Shown here: positions 14,750-17,995 of the stretch, in pieces | Numbering within the stretch: position 1 is the stretch's first letter | Layout of the letters: every line of letters begins with the position of its first letter | Source of the DNA: Burkholderiaceae bacterium | Lineage (GTDB): Bacteria > Pseudomonadota > Gammaproteobacteria > Burkholderiales > Burkholderiaceae_C | Direction of reading: 5' to 3' | Assembly: GCA_017999135.1 (NCBI GenBank) | Contig: JAGOBT010000011.1 | Coordinates: 1-17,995 of the forward strand | DNA: 17,995 nucleotides | Made by a program: the position numbers and the translations under genes | The notes under the pieces: model-generated | What the model was told of the DNA's origin: nothing | What the model saw: only the letters and a program-made list of their open reading frames with translations | The model's database searches: none

Positions 14750-15949
14750 TCAGGCCGTCAGGGTAGGAAAGCCGCCGCCGCGGCGGGGCACGAAGCCATC
14801 GGGCACCACGTCGATGATGAAGTCGGTGTACTCGGGCACGTCGTCGTCGTCGCCCATCTTGCGCTGCGTGGCGCGCGAGACGGGGCCGGCCTCGTTCTGC
14901 AGCCGCCAGATCAGGTTGGTGACGGAGTCGGCATGGGCCAGGCCTTCGTCGCGGCTGATGGTGCCGTTGCGGATCATGCGGGCCAGCGCCTCTTCGAAGC
15001 TGCAGGAGCCGTCGGCCATCGATTTCTCCATCGCTTCCTTGACGCCGACGAAATCACCCTTCTCGATCAGCTCGGCCACCAGGTTGGTGTTGAGCAGCAC
15101 TTCCACCGCCGGAATGCGCCCGCCCGCCTCGGCCCGCAGCAGCCGCTGCGAGATGACGGCGCGCAGGCCGGCCGCCAGGTCGCCCAGCAGCACCGGCCGC
15201 GCCTCGGGCGTGTAGAACGACAGGATGCGGCCCAGCGCGTGGTGGCTGTTGTTGGCATGCAGCGTGGCCAGCACCAGGTGGCCCGACAGCGCATAACTGA
15301 GCGCGGCGCTCATGGTCTCGCGGTCGCGGATCTCGCCGATCAGGATGCAGTCGGGGCTTTGCCGCAACGCGTTCTTCAGCGCGATCTGCAGGCTCTCGGT
15401 GTCGCGGCCCACCTCGCGCTGGTTGACCACGCACTTCTTGCTGCTGAAGAGGAACTCGATCGGCTCCTCGATGGTGAGGATGTGGCCGGGCAGGGTGCGG
15501 TTGCGCAGCTCCAGCATCGACGCCAGCGTGGTGCTCTTGCCCGAGCCGGTGGCGCCCACCATCAGGATCAGGCCGCGCTTTTCCAGCACCAGCTGGCCCA
15601 GCAGGTCGGGCACGTTCAGCGTGTCGAGCGACGGGATCACATGCGGGATGTGGCGCACCACGCCCGCCACCGAGCCGCGCTGCTTGAAGGCCGAGATGCG
15701 GAAGCTGCCCACCCGGTCGATGGCCACGGCCAGGTTCAGCTCGCCGGTATCGTCCAGTTCTTCCAGCTGTTGCGGGCTCAGCACCTCGGCCAGCAGCTGG
15801 CGCGGCTGCTGCGGTGTCAGCACCTGGTCGCTCAGCTGCAGCATCTGGCCGTGGATCTTGATCAGCACCGGCATGTTGGCCGACAGGAACACATCCGACG
15901 CCTGGCGCTCGGCCATCAGGCGCATCACGCGATCCATCCTGCCGCTCAT
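14750..15949 (-). CDS. pilU: PilU-type twitching motility ATPase (type IV pilus retraction)
   Basis: PilU is a hexameric cytoplasmic ATPase that helps PilT retract type IV pili. The 399-residue protein has an N-terminal PAS-like domain (ASDVFLSANMPVLIKIHG), Walker A GATGSGKST (132-140), the Asp box TIEEPIEF (159-166), Walker B DCILIGEIRDRETM (200-213) and the His box LATLHANN (227-234). GEIRDRETM is the PilU form; PilT usually has GEMRDLET. The C-terminal tail (about 350-399) extends past the PilT core and includes an acidic DDDD run and PEYTDFIIDV. The start at 15949 has a strong AGGAGA four bases upstream. pilT is not in the window. It begins after the 223-base hairpin region and is followed 12 bases later by dapE, so it probably leads the operon. 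Confidence 0.93.
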   Translation of the reverse strand: MSGRMDRVMRLMAERQASDVFLSANMPVLIKIHGQMLQLSDQVLTPQQPRQLLAEVLSPQQLEELDDTGELNLAVAIDRVGSFRISAFKQRGSVAGVVRHIPHVIPSLDTLNVPDLLGQLVLEKRGLILMVGATGSGKSTTLASMLELRNRTLPGHILTIEEPIEFLFSSKKCVVNQREVGRDTESLQIALKNALRQSPDCILIGEIRDRETMSAALSYALSGHLVLATLHANNSHHALGRILSFYTPEARPVLLGDLAAGLRAVISQRLLRAEAGGRIPAVEVLLNTNLVAELIEKGDFVGVKEAMEKSMADGSCSFEEALARMIRNGTISRDEGLAHADSVTNLIWRLQNEAGPVSRATQRKMGDDDDVPEYTDFIIDVVPDGFVPRRGGGFPTLTA

Positions 15950-15953
15950 GACA

Positions 15954-15959
15954 TCTCCT
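15954..15959 (-). promoter_or_regulatory. Strong ribosome binding site of pilU
   Basis: AGGAGA lies four bases before the pilU ATG at 15949. It is one of the two strongest ribosome sites in the window and fixes the start, whereas the downstream genes of the same unit lack good sites. Confidence 0.85.
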
Positions 15960-16069
15960 GCAGACCCAGACGAACAGACCCCCGACTGGCCACGGCGCAA
16001 CCAAGCGGCCGCCGCGGAACCGGCTCTGCCGGGCCGCTGGGGTGCCTCGCAGGCCGCGCCGGGCCTTGC

Positions 16070-16166
16070 AGCCCGGCTCCTCGCCAGGCAGACAAGGTCC
16101 ACGGGACCTTGTCTGTCCGGGCTCGGCCCCCCAGTGGGGGAGCGCCGCAGGCGCTTCGGGGGGGGG
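16070..16166. repeat. Stacked hairpins between dapD and pilU (terminator/REP-like region)
   Basis: Three perfect stems lie in a row. CAGACAAGGTCC (16089-16100) pairs with GGACCTTGTCTG (16104-16115), 12 base pairs around a three-base loop. CCCCC (16128-16132) pairs with GGGGG (16136-16140). AGCGCC (16141-16146) pairs with GGCGCT (16150-16155). A run of nine G follows at 16158-16166. An outer pair, AGCCCGG (16070-16076) and CCGGGCT (16117-16123), flanks the first stem. The last stem lies about 18 bases past the dapD stop. There is no T tract, so these may end dapCD transcription in a non-canonical way, protect mRNA ends, or be an intergenic repeat. The rest of 15950-16172 is GC-rich; I see no gene or clear promoter in it. 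Confidence 0.75.
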
Positions 16167-16172
16167 CCATGG

Positions 16173-17006
16173 TCACGGGCGGAGCAGGTCGTTGATGCTG
16201 GTCTTGCTGCGCGTCTGCGCATCGACCCGCTTCACGATGATGGCCGCATACATGCTGTAGGGCTGGCCGTTGGCGGCCGTCTTGGGCAGGTTGCCCGAGA
16301 CCACCACGCTGCCGCTGGGTACGCGGCCGTAGGTGATGTCGCCGGTCTCGCGGTTGAAGATGGGGGTGCTTTGCCCCAGGTACACGCCCATGCCCAGCAC
16401 CGAGTTCTCCTCGACGATCACACCCTCCACCACCTCGCTGCGGGCGCCGATGAAGCAGTTGTCCTCGATGATGGTGGGGTTGGCCTGCAGCGGCTCCAGC
16501 ACGCCACCGATGCCCACGCCGCCGGAGAGGTGCACGTTCTTGCCGATCTGCGCGCAGCTGCCCACGGTGGCCCAGGTGTCGACCATGGTGCCTTCATCGA
16601 CATAGGCGCCGATGTTCACGTAGCTGGGCATCAGCACCACGCCCTTGCCCAGGTAGCTGCCGCGCCGGGCCACGGCCGGCGGCACCACGCGCACGCCGCT
16701 GGCGCGCAGCACGGCGTCGTCGGTGTGGCTGAACTTGGTGGGCACCTTGTCGAAGAAGGTCAGCGCGCCGGCCTGGATGGGCTGGTTGTCGTTCAGGCGG
16801 AAGCTCAGCAGCACCGCCTTCTTCAGCCACTGGTGCACTGTCCAGTCGCCCACGCCGTTGCGGCTGGCCACGCGCAGGCGGCCGGCGTTCAGTTCGCCGA
16901 TGGCGTGGTCGACCGCCTCGCGGATGGACGGGTCGGCGGTGGTCGGGCCCAGGCTGGCGCGGCCTTCCCAGGCCAGGTCGATGGTGTTCTGCAGGTCGGT
17001 GGTCAT
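16173..17006 (-). CDS. dapD: DapD, tetrahydrodipicolinate N-succinyltransferase
   Basis: DapD transfers succinyl from succinyl-CoA to tetrahydrodipicolinate, the step before DapC in lysine/diaminopimelate synthesis; it acts as a cytoplasmic trimer. The 277-residue protein has an N-terminal helical domain ([17 protein letters not shown] to about residue 100). A left-handed beta-helix of hexapeptide repeats follows ([57 protein letters not shown]). The C-terminal part [16 protein letters not shown] is characteristic of DapD. I chose the ATG at 17006 because MTTDLQ is the usual family start; the open frame upstream overlaps dapC and looks non-coding. It lies 20 bases after dapC on the same strand, and no strong ribosome site is seen. 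Confidence 0.97.
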   Translation of the reverse strand: MTTDLQNTIDLAWEGRASLGPTTADPSIREAVDHAIGELNAGRLRVASRNGVGDWTVHQWLKKAVLLSFRLNDNQPIQAGALTFFDKVPTKFSHTDDAVLRASGVRVVPPAVARRGSYLGKGVVLMPSYVNIGAYVDEGTMVDTWATVGSCAQIGKNVHLSGGVGIGGVLEPLQANPTIIEDNCFIGARSEVVEGVIVEENSVLGMGVYLGQSTPIFNRETGDITYGRVPSGSVVVSGNLPKTAANGQPYSMYAAIIVKRVDAQTRSKTSINDLLRP

Positions 17007-17026
17007 GGTCGGTGTGCCCAGCGGGC

Positions 17027-17995
17027 TCAGGCGGGGTTGAAGGTGCGGGTGAACGCGGCAATGCGGTGGGCGGCTTCCAGGCATTCATCGGTGCCTGCCA
17101 CCAGGGCCATGCGGATGCGGCCGGCGCCCGGGTTGTGGCCCTGGGCGGTGCGCGCCAGCAGGCTGCCGGGCAGCACCGCCACATTGTATTGAGCGAGCAG
17201 GTCCAGCGCGAAGCGGATGTCGTCGCCGGGCTGGCCGCCGGACGAGGGCACGCCGGCCCACAGGTAGAAGCCGGCGTCGGGCAGGGCGACATCCAGCACG
17301 TCGGCCAGCACCGGCGTCACCTGCGCGAACTTGGTGCGGTACAGCGCCCGGTTGGCCACCACATGGGCCTCGTCGTTCCAGGCGGCCACGCTGGCGGCCT
17401 GCACCACCGGGCCCAACGCGCTGCCGTGGTAGGTGCGGTACAGCAGAAACTGCTTCAGGATGGCCGCATCCCCGGCCACGAAGCCCGAGCGCAGCCCTGG
17501 CACGTTGCTGCGCTTGCTCAGCGAGGTGAAGGCGATCAGGTTGCCGAAGTCGCTTCGCCCCAGCTTGGCCGCGGCCTCCAGCCCGCCCAGGGGCGGCTCG
17601 TCGCGGAAGTAGATCTCGCTGTAGCACTCGTCGCTGGCGATCACGAAGCCGTGCCGGTCGCTCAGCGCGAACAGCGCTTCCCATTCCGACAGCGGCATCA
17701 CCGCGCCGGTGGGGTTGCCGGGTGAGCAGACATACAGCAGCTGCGTGCGTGCCCAGGTGGCGTCGTCGATGCTGTCCCAGCGCACAGCGAAGTTGCGTGC
17801 CGGGTCGCTGTTGGCATACACCACGCTGGCGCCGGCCAGCAGGGCCGCGCCCTCGTAGATCTGGTAGAACGGATTGGGGCAGACCACGGTGGCGCCCGGG
17901 CGGGTCGGGTCGACGATGGTCTGCGCAATGGCGAACAGCGCCTCGCGGCTGCCGCCCACCGGCAGCACCTGGGTGCTGGCATCCAGCGCCAGGCC
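17027..17995 (-). CDS. dapC: DapC, succinyldiaminopimelate aminotransferase, 5' end cut by window
   Basis: A class I/II pyridoxal-phosphate aminotransferase that makes N-succinyl-LL-diaminopimelate. The frame is open to the window edge ([20 protein letters not shown]), so about the first fifth of a roughly 400-residue protein is missing. Visible landmarks are [21 protein letters not shown], the cofactor-contacting [10 protein letters not shown], and [15 protein letters not shown] with the Schiff-base lysine (codon 17515-17513). RIRMALVAG near the end carries the substrate-carboxylate-binding arginine. By fold alone it could be another aminotransferase of this class, but its position 20 bases before dapD makes DapC the best call. 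dapC and dapD are probably one transcript. Confidence 0.93.
   Translation of the reverse strand, partial: GLALDASTQVLPVGGSREALFAIAQTIVDPTRPGATVVCPNPFYQIYEGAALLAGASVVYANSDPARNFAVRWDSIDDATWARTQLLYVCSPGNPTGAVMPLSEWEALFALSDRHGFVIASDECYSEIYFRDEPPLGGLEAAAKLGRSDFGNLIAFTSLSKRSNVPGLRSGFVAGDAAILKQFLLYRTYHGSALGPVVQAASVAAWNDEAHVVANRALYRTKFAQVTPVLADVLDVALPDAGFYLWAGVPSSGGQPGDDIRFALDLLAQYNVAVLPGSLLARTAQGHNPGAGRIRMALVAGTDECLEAAHRIAAFTRTFNPA

Noticed and set aside
16158..16166. Run of nine G as a possible phase-variable switch
   Set aside because: It is outside any reading frame and not within a visible promoter, so slippage would have no evident effect; it may still be part of the hairpin element.
13796..16195. 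Open frame of 799 codons on the plus strand, opposite pilU and dapE
   Set aside because: It lies antisense to two clear genes with intact catalytic motifs, and is rich in His, Gly, Gln, Arg and Ala as expected from a GC-rich complementary frame. No family pattern is seen.
1..17995. CRISPR array, insertion sequence, phage, toxin-antitoxin or defence island
   Set aside because: No regularly spaced repeats, transposase or integrase motifs, terminal inverted repeats, tRNA-like attachment sites or base-composition shifts were found on reading the window.

Overview
The window is GC-rich chromosomal DNA with tightly packed genes on both strands. It looks like a betaproteobacterium of the order Burkholderiales, probably a Rubrivivax/Leptothrix/Ideonella-type relative. 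The reasons are high third-position GC, a C-terminal PEP-CTERM sorting tag, a DUF2868/DUF3482 gene pair, and a dapC-dapD-pilU-dapE-prmB-ABC-F gene order. The genus is inference. I see no rRNA, tRNA, CRISPR array, insertion sequence, phage gene or other sign of recent transfer. No stretch over 300 bases lacks a gene; the longest gaps are 15950-16172 and 6688-6870.

Left part (1-5690): the 3' portion of a penicillin-acylase-type Ntn hydrolase (+) converges on a minus-strand unit made of lexA and a small helix-hairpin-helix (Cdd1-family) gene. A 54-base divergent region holding a LexA-box-like element separates lexA from a cytoplasmic-type L-asparaginase (+). The asparaginase gene overlaps by 26 bases, tail to tail, an exported phytase-like beta-propeller protein with a PEP-CTERM tag (-). 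The leader of that gene can fold into alternative hairpins next to its start codon.

Middle part (5691-10489): ohr and ohrR (-) form a peroxide-response module. Its operator palindrome lies exactly in the spacer of a good sigma70 promoter, and the predicted transcript is leaderless or nearly so. Divergent from it (+) are a four-helix membrane protein (DUF2868) and a dynamin/Era-like GTPase (DUF3482), 10 bases apart. This pair is the least understood system here. A DUF4287/DUF5655 gene (-) follows, convergent with the GTPase gene.

Right part (10639-17995, all minus): lysine and diaminopimelate synthesis genes dapC (cut by the window edge), dapD and dapE. Between dapD and dapE lie a 223-base gap rich in hairpins and then pilU, a type IV pilus retraction ATPase. 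pilU, dapE, prmB (ribosomal protein L3 glutamine methyltransferase) and a YheS-type ABC-F ATPase are spaced 12, -4 and -4 bases. They are very likely one translationally coupled operon joining cell-wall/lysine precursor supply, pilus motor function and ribosome function.

Most of the window is recognisable housekeeping or known-family DNA. The best candidates for something undescribed are the DUF2868/DUF3482 membrane-GTPase pair, the leader hairpins of the PEP-CTERM gene, the leaderless ohrR promoter-operator, and the stacked hairpins after dapD.
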